64,000 bases of DNA from Candidatus Aegiribacteria sp. (GTDB lineage: Bacteria; Fermentibacterota; Fermentibacteria; Fermentibacterales; JCC-6): NCBI GenBank assembly GCA_023138735.1, contig JAGLOY010000013.1:1-64000 (forward strand). Direction: 5' to 3'. The notes under the pieces were generated by a model, which did not search any database, was not told where the DNA came from, and saw only the letters and a list, made by a program, of their open reading frames with translations. Positions 9,078-19,423 of this stretch are shown piece after piece. Position numbers and translations under genes: made by a program. Within the stretch, counting starts at the first letter, position 1. Every line of letters begins with the position of its first letter.

Positions 9078-12000
9078 TTAATTATCAAGAATGATAATTT
9101 TTCTGGAATAATCCCCTGATCCCAGGCCTTCGATGCAAACCATATACATTCCCGCCGGCAGCCTTCCAGTTCCACTCTCCGCGCCGGTGAGGATACTGTT
9201 TGACCCCGAATGGAGGGTTTCTGTCCTGAGATCTGTTACGAGCCTGCCATCGATGGAATAGACTCTGACCCTTAGGCCTTGAGGAAGCGCCGAATGGAGG
9301 TTGACAGTCAGTTCAATTGATCTGGCCGGACTGGGCATTATCACCTCTGAAACACTTCCCGCCGCAGGGGCTCCCTCTACAGAAGAGACGTTGTTCAGTT
9401 CGTCGATCTCATGGTATTCATTAAAAGGGTCTGCAATTACCCTGATACTTTCATTAACATCGCTCATATAAATCAGAGGGATTCTCACCTGGTGCGATCC
9501 TTCTTCAAGCCCGATTGTCGCTGATCCGGCGAACCGATCACCCCAGAATACGGCTATTTCAACGGTTCTGCAGGAGATCACAGGCGAAGTCGTTGAAGGA
9601 ATACCTGAGCGGTCATATTGAGGTGTTCTTTCCGAATCAGGAGCTACTTCCTCGATCCCTGCGGATACTTCGGTGTCAACGGAAAGCCCGGTATAAGTCA
9701 ATTCCCGGGAAGCAGGAGCAGGCTCATCTTCTGACAGATAATTAATGCCGGATATCTCAACCTCGGCGAGCAGACAAAAACTACAGGCGTCAATGCCCCG
9801 GGCCGCAGCGATATATGGGCTGCCCGAAATTTCGATGTCCAGACCAGCAGAGGTAGTAGTGGTATTATAGAATCCGTTGCGGAAGGGATTATCCTGGTAC
9901 ATATGCCAGCCGTCATCGGTATAGTTGCCTTCACTCCAGTCGAAAAGGATTGCATAGCCTGAGTAGTCTATGTAAAGAACTTCAGGGGAACCGTCCATGT
10001 CAAGATCACAGATCGCAGGAGCAGCACATGCAATATCACGTGTCCAGGCGGGAAAGCCTTCCAGCATCGATGGACCGGCCCCCGGATCATGTCCGCAGAA
10101 GAGCGAGGAAAAACCCGAGAAGACAGCCATTCCACTGGAATTCCATGATGTTGTCAAACCGATTACAGGTTGTGATTTAATATCCGTTCCGCCACCCGGG
10201 ATGATGGGATTGAAAGGGATAGGAGAACTCTGGAATACTTCAGAACCACTGCATAATTCCCAACCAAGAACAATTCCTTCTTTGTAATACAGTCCTCCAT
10301 TCAAAGTGTAAATCACTTCAAGATCCGAGTCTCTGTCCAGATCACCAATGGAGGGGCCCGGCATGTTGCCGTAATAATCTCCGCCATTCATCCAGCCGGT
10401 CATCCAGATGAATGTCAGATCTACAGGATTGCTTTGAAGGCTGTATGCGAATACACGCTTATACATACTGCTCAATATGTTGGTCTTGGCTGAACCAGCT
10501 ATATAGTAAGTGCCGTTTTCCTCTGCAGCCGCCAGGGTCCCAAACGCTCTTGCGATCTCACCGCCTGTATCCAGTTCAGGGAGCTGGTGTACAGATATCA
10601 GAACATTACCGCTTTCCTCAAAGTCGATGATTTTAAGTGCAGTGCCCACGCCTCCTGAGCCCCAGGTTGTGACTATCAGCTCCTCGAATCCATCCTCATC
10701 GAAATCAACTGCTGCAGGAGCGCTATAGAAACTCCCTCCCAGTATAACAGGGAAATCTGTGCTGTAATTGACCCAGCTGTCATGCACAGAATCGTACCGC
10801 CATACGTAAAGATGTGGTAATTCTCCGTTGTGCCCCCTTGTTCTCAGAGCTATTTCCATGTACTTGCCGCCGTCCGCCTGAAAAAGAACGGGAGTCCCGG
10901 CAACAAGCGGCGAAGCTACCTGTTCATTCACTCCGGTTGCAGCTATCTCGCTAACCGTCCATTGTACGCCGGACATATCGTACAATAAAACTGCCACATG
11001 TTCCTGGTTTCTAACGTCAATTTTCTTCTGACATGTGACCAGTATCTCGAGCCTGTCATCGCCATCGATATCACCGACCGCACAGCCCAGGAATCTGTCG
11101 AAATCGTAGTCAGGAGGAAGGCTCACTGTCTGATAATTGCCGTTCCTGTCAATTATGTAAACTACACCGAAAGAAGTAGCGACGATAATCTCGCCCGAAC
11201 CATCACGATCCAGATCAGCAATTGCAGGGCCGCAACCGGGTGATCCCAGCAGGTGAATTGGCCAGCCGCTGACTGCCGGACAGGTAGTGCTGATTGAAAT
11301 TGATTCCGATTCGCTTTCCCTGCCGATTGAATCTATTGCGGTAATCTCAATGAGATATTGTCTTCCAGGCAGGAGGTCTTCCAATGTAATCTGCTTTACC
11401 GGAACCGGAAGAGGATAAGCTCGGTGCCGCTCTGTGCCGTCATTGTAATAGATATAGAATCCCGTTGCGCTGACCTGTCCTTCATGTTTCCAGACCAGAC
11501 TGATGTAATCCTGGCCAGCGTCATATACCTGCAATTCGGTTGGCGGGTCGATCTGCTGCTCCCCGAGCTCAGCCACCATCTCAACATCAACATGACGTGC
11601 GGTGAAATCACCGCCTTCGCTGCTAACTGTCAGATCGAACGAACACCCTCTGTATGCATCTCCTAACCAGGGTGATTCTCCGCTCATCGGGGCTACGGTC
11701 AGAACGATCTGTCCCCTCAACGCGGCTACTTTGTTGGATTCTATGCCCGGGTAAGTAAGTGTGTTGACCAGGAAGGGCGCATATGGAAAAATGCTTTCCA
11801 CAGTAATTTCCAGGTTGCTTCCCTCCCCAAGGCCGCAGTTTGCCAGAAACATATTACTGAGTGTTATTTCCGCAGTAACCCCGCTGGAGTTGTCAGCAGC
11901 GGGATCAAGTACGGTAAGTGCATAGCCCTCGGAGTAGATAGTAAGGAACAGAGATGACTCCCAGCGATAGATATTGCCGTCACCGTCAGTGTAAGAGAAC

Positions 12001-14456
12001 GTCAGATTGAACTCAGCAGTTGAATAACTCTCTACATCCGCATTGATGGAAACTGTCATTGGATCCTCCGAAATCTCAGTCTGATCCTGACCGATATCGG
12101 GAATACTCACATGATCCTCAGAGATGTTCTCAATGTACTCGCCACCTGAAACCAGGGATAGTTCCGCAGTAACATTCTGCGCAGTGCAGCCCCCGCTGTT
12201 CAGAGCGGTAATGTAGATGTCAACTGTTTCTCCCGGATTTGCTGCGCCATCGCCGCTGGCATCGACTGCAAAGCTTTCCATTGATACGATCGGAATGTTG
12301 GTGGGAAGGACATCCATTCTTACCTGAGCGGGGATGTAGCTCGCAACAGTTGTTGCGGTTGAGTTGATTTCTCTGCGGTGTTTAACTGCAGTAATAACCA
12401 GATCCTGATCGTCGCCGCCATCGGCAATGCATACATCCTCGAATATCACCCGGCCCTGTTCGTCAGTCTCCTCAACTGAGAAAATCTCACCCTTCTTCCA
12501 GAGGCAGACGGTGGCGTTTTGAACAGGGTCAGAACCATCAGTGACAATGACAGGAATATCCGTGGGTACTCCCTCTCTCAGGAATTTCCCGGGAACGATC
12601 AGAAAAAGTTCTTCAGGATCATCACGCCAGACATATATAAGTGGTGAGCCGAGGAGATTAAGCTGGAGAAATGAGATGCCGTCATTGTTTTTCGAACATC
12701 TATGAGCCTCTGCAAGGTAACTCAAAGGCCAATCGGAAGACTTAATTCCGTGCTGGTCAGCAATATATCCAGTATTGAACAGGGCATCGCAGAATGCATA
12801 GTAAGTAACATTCTGATTAAACAAACCATATCTTGCATTGGTTATCATCGCTACCAGGCCGGAACTGGATGATGTTAACAGGCCGGCCTCGGCAAAACAG
12901 AAAGCGCCGTCGAAGTGCCCGATATCGCAGCCAAGCGTCCAGAGAATTGAAGGCTTCTCAAAATTCTGCATTGTAGTGAAATCGGAATCCCACATGTACT
13001 GCCCGAGAGTATTCTTACCCGCTGTAGCGAGCTTATGTACTTCCGAATGATCCGCGTGGATAATTAAACTGTATCCCTGATCGAATTCGTTCAGCGCTGT
13101 GCTTCGGCAAAGGTCTCCTGCGGGTAGTGAATGAGGGAAATACAGCTCAGTGGGTTCATCAAGGTATTCAGGAATTGCTGACGATTCTCCCAGAAGAGCG
13201 GTCAGCCACATCATATCATCAGCCCCTGCCCCGGCAGTGTCATTGGAGCCAATCAGCAGCAGTTTCCTTGCGAAGCCTTCCGGGAAATGCTCCGGCTGTT
13301 CGTAAAGCAGAAGTTTTGCGAAGAGTGAATCCACATCATCACCGTCATTAACTGGCCATCTGCCTGCGCAGAGATCAAGATAATTGTCGTAAATCCCCGT
13401 AATCCACATGGAACTTTCGTATGACCAGTTGCCGTCTATGTCGATGTAGTAATCGTCTGAAGGCATCTGAAAGATTGGAAAAGGATAGCAGTTGTAATCC
13501 CAGCCGTAACATTCTCTGACCGGTACAACTCCATTGTCACCCCCGAGAAGAACCGCCTGGATGCCCCATTTTTCGTGAGCTTCGCGGATGAAGTTACGAA
13601 TCCGCTCAGGTGTATCGCAGCCACTGTAGAACAGATCGATCCATTCCACGGTTCGTACGACTGTGATGATGCCCTGGCATGTTCGATAGTCGGCAACCTG
13701 TTCGAAATCCTCAGCTAGGTCGCTGCTGGTGATTATCACCATATCGACCCCGTCGCCGGATAAGCCGGGAGATTGCATGATGTTGAGTGGAGACATTCTG
13801 TCTTCGAAATTCATGATAAGAGGCTGGTTGTAGAGATTAATATTTTCCGGGTTGGATACCAGGCAGAGAATGCCCCGTTCGCGCATTTGGGCGCTCCATT
13901 CGGTTTCTCGACTGGGGACGATTCGTTCCGATTCTGAAGGGCCGGTCTGGATGTCAATTTCGATTGAAGCCAGGATCATCAGGATACTGTCTGACGGGAT
14001 GTACCTGACCGGTGTTCCGCTCAGAGAGGCCACCGAATAGCCCATGGCAGATCCCTGCCGCGACACTTCGATCGGCTGTTCCGGGAAAGGGTTACTGGAA
14101 GTGTAGATAGCCGGATCGGGACAGATGAAGGCAGTATCCGTCATGAGGCCTGTCTGCACCGGGTAAAGGAAATACTTGCCCCGAAGCGTATCCCAGGTGA
14201 CGGATACGATCTCAATTTCGGCTATCCTGGTATCGGGAGGAAGGAGAAAGGTTGAAACAGAGGAAGGTAATGAAGGGTAACCCAGACTCTGAAATCCATG
14301 CATCGAGCTGGAAATACCATCTATTGAAATCAGATGGTATTCAGCCCCGTCAACCGTAACAGTATCAACTGATACATCACTGACCGAAGCAGCAGGCTCG
14401 AACACGATATCATCGGATACCGTTCCCAGAATAGCCAGAATGATAAGTACTATCAT
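9078..14456 (-). CDS. Gingipain-like C25 family cysteine peptidase, 1792 aa, with FN3, VCBS-like and T9SS-like C-terminal regions
   Basis: His and Cys catalytic regions LIIHADHSEVHK and ILWTLGCDIGHF; FN3-like PPTELQVYDAGQDYISLVWKH; DLDRDGSGEIIVATS repeats; tail MPSPARSIELTVNL...VRVYSIDGRLVTDL...KIIILDN. Confidence 0.88.
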   Translation of the reverse strand: MIVLIILAILGTVSDDIVFEPAASVSDVSVDTVTVDGAEYHLISIDGISSSMHGFQSLGYPSLPSSVSTFLLPPDTRIAEIEIVSVTWDTLRGKYFLYPVQTGLMTDTAFICPDPAIYTSSNPFPEQPIEVSRQGSAMGYSVASLSGTPVRYIPSDSILMILASIEIDIQTGPSESERIVPSRETEWSAQMRERGILCLVSNPENINLYNQPLIMNFEDRMSPLNIMQSPGLSGDGVDMVIITSSDLAEDFEQVADYRTCQGIITVVRTVEWIDLFYSGCDTPERIRNFIREAHEKWGIQAVLLGGDNGVVPVRECYGWDYNCYPFPIFQMPSDDYYIDIDGNWSYESSMWITGIYDNYLDLCAGRWPVNDGDDVDSLFAKLLLYEQPEHFPEGFARKLLLIGSNDTAGAGADDMMWLTALLGESSAIPEYLDEPTELYFPHSLPAGDLCRSTALNEFDQGYSLIIHADHSEVHKLATAGKNTLGQYMWDSDFTTMQNFEKPSILWTLGCDIGHFDGAFCFAEAGLLTSSSSGLVAMITNARYGLFNQNVTYYAFCDALFNTGYIADQHGIKSSDWPLSYLAEAHRCSKNNDGISFLQLNLLGSPLIYVWRDDPEELFLIVPGKFLREGVPTDIPVIVTDGSDPVQNATVCLWKKGEIFSVEETDEQGRVIFEDVCIADGGDDQDLVITAVKHRREINSTATTVASYIPAQVRMDVLPTNIPIVSMESFAVDASGDGAANPGETVDIYITALNSGGCTAQNVTAELSLVSGGEYIENISEDHVSIPDIGQDQTEISEDPMTVSINADVESYSTAEFNLTFSYTDGDGNIYRWESSLFLTIYSEGYALTVLDPAADNSSGVTAEITLSNMFLANCGLGEGSNLEITVESIFPYAPFLVNTLTYPGIESNKVAALRGQIVLTVAPMSGESPWLGDAYRGCSFDLTVSSEGGDFTARHVDVEMVAELGEQQIDPPTELQVYDAGQDYISLVWKHEGQVSATGFYIYYNDGTERHRAYPLPVPVKQITLEDLLPGRQYLIEITAIDSIGRESESESISISTTCPAVSGWPIHLLGSPGCGPAIADLDRDGSGEIIVATSFGVVYIIDRNGNYQTVSLPPDYDFDRFLGCAVGDIDGDDRLEILVTCQKKIDVRNQEHVAVLLYDMSGVQWTVSEIAATGVNEQVASPLVAGTPVLFQADGGKYMEIALRTRGHNGELPHLYVWRYDSVHDSWVNYSTDFPVILGGSFYSAPAAVDFDEDGFEELIVTTWGSGGVGTALKIIDFEESGNVLISVHQLPELDTGGEIARAFGTLAAAEENGTYYIAGSAKTNILSSMYKRVFAYSLQSNPVDLTFIWMTGWMNGGDYYGNMPGPSIGDLDRDSDLEVIYTLNGGLYYKEGIVLGWELCSGSEVFQSSPIPFNPIIPGGGTDIKSQPVIGLTTSWNSSGMAVFSGFSSLFCGHDPGAGPSMLEGFPAWTRDIACAAPAICDLDMDGSPEVLYIDYSGYAILFDWSEGNYTDDGWHMYQDNPFRNGFYNTTTTSAGLDIEISGSPYIAAARGIDACSFCLLAEVEISGINYLSEDEPAPASRELTYTGLSVDTEVSAGIEEVAPDSERTPQYDRSGIPSTTSPVISCRTVEIAVFWGDRFAGSATIGLEEGSHQVRIPLIYMSDVNESIRVIADPFNEYHEIDELNNVSSVEGAPAAGSVSEVIMPSPARSIELTVNLHSALPQGLRVRVYSIDGRLVTDLRTETLHSGSNSILTGAESGTGRLPAGMYMVCIEGLGSGDYSRKIIILDN

Positions 14457-14502
14457 AAAATCGTTAAACGTCTCCTTTTATACTGCAGGTTCACGCTAGA
14501 AT

Positions 14503-15024
14503 CTAAAACAGTTTTCTGGCAAGCGATAGTATAGCATCAAGACCAGAAACCCGATCCGTACGGAGGAGTTCCTTAAGGAAGTTCCCGTCATCTGCTGACA
14601 CCGCTGTTCCTTCGTCCTCCTTCTCAATAGTGCCCAGAGTAGCAGCAGCAACCGCGGGAAGCATCTTCTTGATCGTTTCGGTGTCTATTCCTGTTTTACT
14701 CGAAACAAAACCTGCAACTTCCCGGCTCACATCCTTGTTGCCGAAAATGTGGCCGAGTATGGCGTTACCGTCGGCAAGGGTTTCGCTGCTGCTGAGGGTT
14801 TCCGGATTATCCACGTATTCCCGGTGGTTACCTGATCTGACTACACTGAGGAGAGATTCGAGACCGTTACGATCGGCAGTGTTCCGGTCCAGTCCCTTTG
14901 ATAATGCAGGTACAAGGAGACTTAATGCACTGATGGCTTGATCATCACTGAGCCCGACCAGCTTTGCAAGTTCCTTGACCAATACACCCTTACCAGCACT
15001 GACCACGTCACTAAGTAAACTCAT
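14503..15024 (-). CDS. DUF937-like domain protein
   Basis: LSDDQAISALSLLVPALSKGL...NAILGHIFGNKD...IKKMLPAVAAATLGTI. Confidence 0.65.
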   Translation of the reverse strand: MSLLSDVVSAGKGVLVKELAKLVGLSDDQAISALSLLVPALSKGLDRNTADRNGLESLLSVVRSGNHREYVDNPETLSSSETLADGNAILGHIFGNKDVSREVAGFVSSKTGIDTETIKKMLPAVAAATLGTIEKEDEGTAVSADDGNFLKELLRTDRVSGLDAILSLARKLF

Positions 15025-15146
15025 TTCATCTCCCTTGACCCGCCTGTATTCTATAATCAGTCAGTTATACAAAATAAACAATACGATGATCTGCATGATC
15101 ATGTCAATTCAGTACCAGATCCCGCGCTGACACAACGGGATAATGC

Positions 15147-15176
15147 TTTACATGGACAAGTCTGTCCCGATATAAT
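15147..15176 (+). promoter_or_regulatory. Promoter with embedded inverted repeat, upstream of the MFS gene
   Basis: TTTACA-18 nt-TATAAT; spacer contains GGACA-AGTC-TGTCC (15154-15167). Confidence 0.6.
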
Positions 15177-15183
15177 CGTTCCC

Positions 15184-16437
15184 ATGATATTCACCCACCA
15201 TTGCACACCCGAAACCGGAAAATTAGATCGAGATCAGACAAGGATTTTCTGGCTTGTCTTCTCTCTTGTAATACTCAGCTGGATATCGATCAAAATCACG
15301 CTGCCGGCCCTGCCGGGTTTCCCGGAGGCTTTCGGATGCTCCTCAAGCGGAGTGAAAACGTCCGTTTCTCTCTACCTTCTATTCTTTGCCTTCTCGCAGC
15401 CTTTCTGGGGAGGAGTTGTTCAGAAGAGCGGATACAGAAGGGCAGTAGTCCTCAGTTTTATCGTGGCAATGACCGGTAGTATTGTAGCAATGCTGTCATC
15501 AAGTTTGCCCGTGTACATTGTTGGAAGAAGTCTTGAGGGGATCGGTATTGGAGCCGCCTCTCCAGTAGGCCGGACCCTTCTGGTGGATTCATTCGAACGA
15601 GCAAAACTGACCTCCAGAATTGGCCTTATCAGCGGCGTTGCAGCCGTTATGCCCGCTCTTGCACCTATCCTCGGAGTGTACTTGATGATGGTGCTGGGGT
15701 GGCGAGCCATTTTTGGCCTGCTTTTCGTTTTGACTCTGGCGTGGTTCTGTGGAGCGCTAAGATGGCTTCCCCGGTCACACACGAAATCATCGGAAGAAAT
15801 TCCAGTAATGCATAAAAGTCTACTGAAAATCAACATGAGCATACTGAAGAATACAGGCTTCTGGGGATTTGCCATCGCGTATGCTTCAATGCTCGGAGGT
15901 CTGCTAGGTTACTATTCTGCCATACCATACTGGCTTCATGCACAACTTGGAGTGTCTCCCAGTGTATATCCATATCTGGTAATTCCAACTGTGCTCCTGT
16001 TTTTAGGAGGTCTGTCTGTTTCGAGTGTTCTGACAAGGAAGCGAAGGACTGAGGATATACTGTTCGGCGGTCTGCTGAGTTCGTTATTAGCAGCTTCAGC
16101 GGCAATCGGACTTATGATCCTTGGTCTGAGAGGAGTATGGAGCATAGTTAGTATTATGAGCTTGTACGGCTTCGCGGTAGGGATAGTAACACCACAGGCA
16201 AATGCCGGAGTCCTTATCAGGTTCAAGTATGCGGCTGCCCCGGCGTCAGCTTTGCTTAGTCTGATCATATTTGGTTCGGCCTCACTCACTTCTGCAATCG
16301 CCATGAGGTTGACGGTAAGCGGTGCTCTATGGCAGCTTACTCTATACATCTGCCTTCTTTCGGTAACTGGTTTACTGGCAGGTTACTTCTGGATATGGCG
16401 CCCATCCCGGGCTTCAACCACTTCCTTAGCGCGATGA
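15184..16437 (+). CDS. MFS drug transporter (Bcr/CflA-like)
   Basis: 12-TM pattern; ITLPALPGFPEAF, FAFSQPFWGGVVQKSGYRRAV, GRSLEGIGIGAASPVGRTLLVD. Confidence 0.85.
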   Translation: MIFTHHCTPETGKLDRDQTRIFWLVFSLVILSWISIKITLPALPGFPEAFGCSSSGVKTSVSLYLLFFAFSQPFWGGVVQKSGYRRAVVLSFIVAMTGSIVAMLSSSLPVYIVGRSLEGIGIGAASPVGRTLLVDSFERAKLTSRIGLISGVAAVMPALAPILGVYLMMVLGWRAIFGLLFVLTLAWFCGALRWLPRSHTKSSEEIPVMHKSLLKINMSILKNTGFWGFAIAYASMLGGLLGYYSAIPYWLHAQLGVSPSVYPYLVIPTVLLFLGGLSVSSVLTRKRRTEDILFGGLLSSLLAASAAIGLMILGLRGVWSIVSIMSLYGFAVGIVTPQANAGVLIRFKYAAAPASALLSLIIFGSASLTSAIAMRLTVSGALWQLTLYICLLSVTGLLAGYFWIWRPSRASTTSLAR

Positions 16438-16505
16438 GCGTGTGGTTTTTATCATCACTCATTAACTGAACAGCATTCTGAATTCGTCGTCAGTATTTCA
16501 ATGAC

Positions 16506-16534
16506 TTGACACAAGTAGACGACCGGTCTATTAT
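16506..16534 (+). promoter_or_regulatory. Promoter with embedded TetR-type operator upstream of the TetR gene
   Basis: TTGACA-17 nt-TATTAT; TAGACGACCGGTCTA (16516-16530) overlaps the spacer and -10. Confidence 0.7.
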
Positions 16535-16563
16535 TAACATTGCTTTGGAAAGAGGTTTTCTGA

Positions 16564-17223
16564 ATGACGATAGACACGGAACGGTACATACTTGAAAAGG
16601 GTGCCGAGTTAATCAGACGGAACGGCTTCAATAATACGGGATTGAGTATGATCCTTAAAGCAGCAGGTGTCCCGAGAGGTTCCTTTTACTACTACTTCAA
16701 AAACAAGGTGGATTTTGGACTCAGGCTGATCGAATATCTCCATGACTCAATAAAACCGGTGCTCTACGGGTTCCTGACAGGAGAGTGTGATACCCCGCCT
16801 CTGGAAAGATTAAGAGAATTCTTCGCGTACTTCAGGCGAATCTTCACCAATGAGGAAATCATGTCCGGATGTCCAATAGGCAACATATCTCAGGAGATGG
16901 CAGCCTCGAATCCCAGATTCAGGGAGAAGCTTGCCGATGTATTCGACAACATTACGAACCCGGTTGTTATTTGCCTCAAGCATGCAGTCGAGAAGGGGGA
17001 ATTATCCGGGGAAGAGGATGTGCTCTCGCTGGCGAAGTTCATTGTAAACAGCTGGCAGGGCGCTCTTATCGCACTGAAGGTTAGCGGTACTGCTGAACCG
17101 CTGATGATCTTCGAGAGGTTTGTCTTCGATGAGCTGCTCAGATTCAGAGCGACTGGTGTTCAGGTACCGGAAACTGAAAGAACTAATCTGATGTCATGGG
17201 AGTTAACCCGTACAACACCCTAG
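16564..17223 (+). CDS. TetR/AcrR family transcriptional regulator
   Basis: N-terminal HTH ILEKGAELIRRNGFNNTGLSMILKAAGVPRGSFYYYFKNKVDF. Confidence 0.93.
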   Translation: MTIDTERYILEKGAELIRRNGFNNTGLSMILKAAGVPRGSFYYYFKNKVDFGLRLIEYLHDSIKPVLYGFLTGECDTPPLERLREFFAYFRRIFTNEEIMSGCPIGNISQEMAASNPRFREKLADVFDNITNPVVICLKHAVEKGELSGEEDVLSLAKFIVNSWQGALIALKVSGTAEPLMIFERFVFDELLRFRATGVQVPETERTNLMSWELTRTTP

Positions 17224-17273
17224 CAGGAACGAATATGCGATAGATTGTAAAAACACTATACAGGAGGTTAAAT

Positions 17274-17972
17274 GTGAAAATAACACTTATGACAATGCTG
17301 CTTGTAACGAGCTTCATGGTCAATGCCGCTGTCCTCTTCGAGGATGATTTCAGCGACGGTGATGCTGACGGCTGGCTGGAATGGACCGCTGGATATGCAG
17401 TAAATGCACAGTACAATGTGATCGCTGAGGAATACGTACTCTCGAACGGCGGGACTGGATGGATACCGGCGGCCTCACATAACGGAGACCAGAGCGGACT
17501 GATGAGCACACCGGACTACTCGATAGTTGCCCAGATCACGCCTGTGAGCTGTTTTCGGGCAGGGATACTGGCCAGGGGATACATACCTACATTTACCGGG
17601 TATCTACTTGTTATCATACCCAGCACTAACACCTTCGGTATATCAAGACTTACTTCTTCCGGACCGGAGTCGATAACCTCGCTTACTATGCCGCTCTACC
17701 ATAATCAGACCTACTGGGTGCGATTTCAGGTCGAAGGAACCACCATATCAGGCAAGATCTGGCAGGGTACCGCAGGGGACGAGCCAGCGGACTGGCAGCT
17801 GACATGTTCGAACTCGCAGTATACCACCGCAGGTAGAATGGGCTTCTTCTGCTGCAACTTCGGAACAGAGAAGGCTGTCCTGAATGTGCGATACGACAAT
17901 GTGTCGATCTCGAACCTCACTACAAATCTCGACTCGAGCACGTGGGCTTCCATCAAAAGTTCATCGATCTGA
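17274..17972 (+). CDS. Secreted protein of unknown function with C-terminal STWASIKSSSI
   Basis: GTG start after AGGAGG; signal peptide; LamG/DUF1080-like composition; ends STWASIKSSSI. Confidence 0.75.
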   Translation: MKITLMTMLLVTSFMVNAAVLFEDDFSDGDADGWLEWTAGYAVNAQYNVIAEEYVLSNGGTGWIPAASHNGDQSGLMSTPDYSIVAQITPVSCFRAGILARGYIPTFTGYLLVIIPSTNTFGISRLTSSGPESITSLTMPLYHNQTYWVRFQVEGTTISGKIWQGTAGDEPADWQLTCSNSQYTTAGRMGFFCCNFGTEKAVLNVRYDNVSISNLTTNLDSSTWASIKSSSI

Positions 17973-18038
17973 GTCGTTAACACTGGTTGATCCCGGGGGC
18001 CTGGCAGTTCTGCCCGGCCCCGACTTAAAAGGAGAACA

Positions 18039-18764
18039 ATGCGATTGCATATAGTAACTCTCATAGCTGTAACTGCTTGCCTGGCTTCCTCGGGAGGTCC
18101 TGATGGGGGAGGTTACTTCTGGTTCGACAGAGAAGAGAATCCGGATTTCTTTAACGATAACTGGATCGATATATCCTCAAGCGGAACGTATATGGGGCCT
18201 GGAGACGATACTTACTGGTTCGCCGGAACACTGAGTTTCGACTTCGTATTCTACGGTGATCTTTCGAACGATATATACATCAGCTCGAACGGTACGATCG
18301 TCTTTCGGGATGTATACCTTGGCTGGGGTTTCACTCACTTACCTTCCACCAACTCCTGCTGGGTTGATGCGCTCGCAGCGCCCTGGTGGTGCGATCTTGA
18401 TGCGTCCGAGGAGGGCGGGATCTACTTCCAGGAGTTCAGCGACCGTTTCATCGTAATGTGGGATGCCGTTCCTCCATGGGTGGAGAGTGGGGCTCCACCT
18501 TACTACGTCACATTCATGATGATTGGATGGAATTCACCAGATGGCGTATCGAATTCCGATATAGCGTTTCTGTATAACTCTTCGTGCAACGAGCCGGAGG
18601 GTTCGGGCGGCATGCAGGGTGACCCTGACAACGGGACGGAGCTTCAATACATGCCCCTGGTCTGCGAGCCGGAAGACTGGTATCTGCTGACCCCGAACCC
18701 GGACCCGTTCGGGACAAGCTCTCTGGAAATAACGACCTGGGCTTCGATAAAGAGCGTCCTGTAG
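18039..18764 (+). CDS. Secreted protein of unknown function with C-terminal TTWASIKSVL
   Basis: Signal peptide, AAGGAGAACAATG start, ends SLEITTWASIKSVL. Confidence 0.78.
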   Translation: MRLHIVTLIAVTACLASSGGPDGGGYFWFDREENPDFFNDNWIDISSSGTYMGPGDDTYWFAGTLSFDFVFYGDLSNDIYISSNGTIVFRDVYLGWGFTHLPSTNSCWVDALAAPWWCDLDASEEGGIYFQEFSDRFIVMWDAVPPWVESGAPPYYVTFMMIGWNSPDGVSNSDIAFLYNSSCNEPEGSGGMQGDPDNGTELQYMPLVCEPEDWYLLTPNPDPFGTSSLEITTWASIKSVL

Positions 18765-18796
18765 GCTGAAACTCTATCAATAAGGGGAATTTACTC

Positions 18797-19423
18797 ATGA
18801 GTAAAACCATGCTGCTGTTATGTATTATCACACCCGTACTTCTTCTTGCGCAGGAAATCAACATTCTACCTGCGCAGGATGCCTATACCTGCGACTGTGC
18901 GCCAAACAGTACGAATCCCAATGGCGGGTTCACATATCTGTATCAGGGACGGGTTGGAAACTGCTACTGCAACTATTACATCGAATGGGATCTCTCCTTC
19001 ATCGAGCCGGGAACAATTATAGATTCGGCAGAGATCTGGATATACTGCAAGAGCTTCACAGGAAGCCCGGGAGGGGGGAATCCAGTTTACTACCTGATCA
19101 GCGAGTCGTGGGATGAGAACACGATAACGTACAACACTATGCCATCCTGGATCGATAGCATCAGCGTTACGACCGACTGGCCAACCTCGTCATCATGGCA
19201 AGTCATCGACGTGACAGGATTCGTGCAGGGATGGGTGGATGGTACGTTCGAGAACCATGGGATATTCGCGCATGTGGAGGACACGCCTGGTACTTCCTGT
19301 CCTGGTTTCTTCTCATCGAATTACTCAATAGCCGATCGAAAACCCTACCTCCTGGTCACCGGCACCGGCCTCTCTTTTGAACAGATCACCTGGGGTAATG
19401 TAAAGGTCCGGGAGAAGCTATAA
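18797..19423 (+). CDS. Secreted DNRLRE/CBM-like protein with C-terminal ITWGNVKVREKL
   Basis: Signal peptide; YYIEWDLSFIEPGTIIDSAEIWIYC...WDENTITYNTMPSW...ITVDVTGFVQGWVDG pattern typical of DNRLRE domains. Confidence 0.75.
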   Translation: MSKTMLLLCIITPVLLLAQEINILPAQDAYTCDCAPNSTNPNGGFTYLYQGRVGNCYCNYYIEWDLSFIEPGTIIDSAEIWIYCKSFTGSPGGGNPVYYLISESWDENTITYNTMPSWIDSISVTTDWPTSSSWQVIDVTGFVQGWVDGTFENHGIFAHVEDTPGTSCPGFFSSNYSIADRKPYLLVTGTGLSFEQITWGNVKVREKL

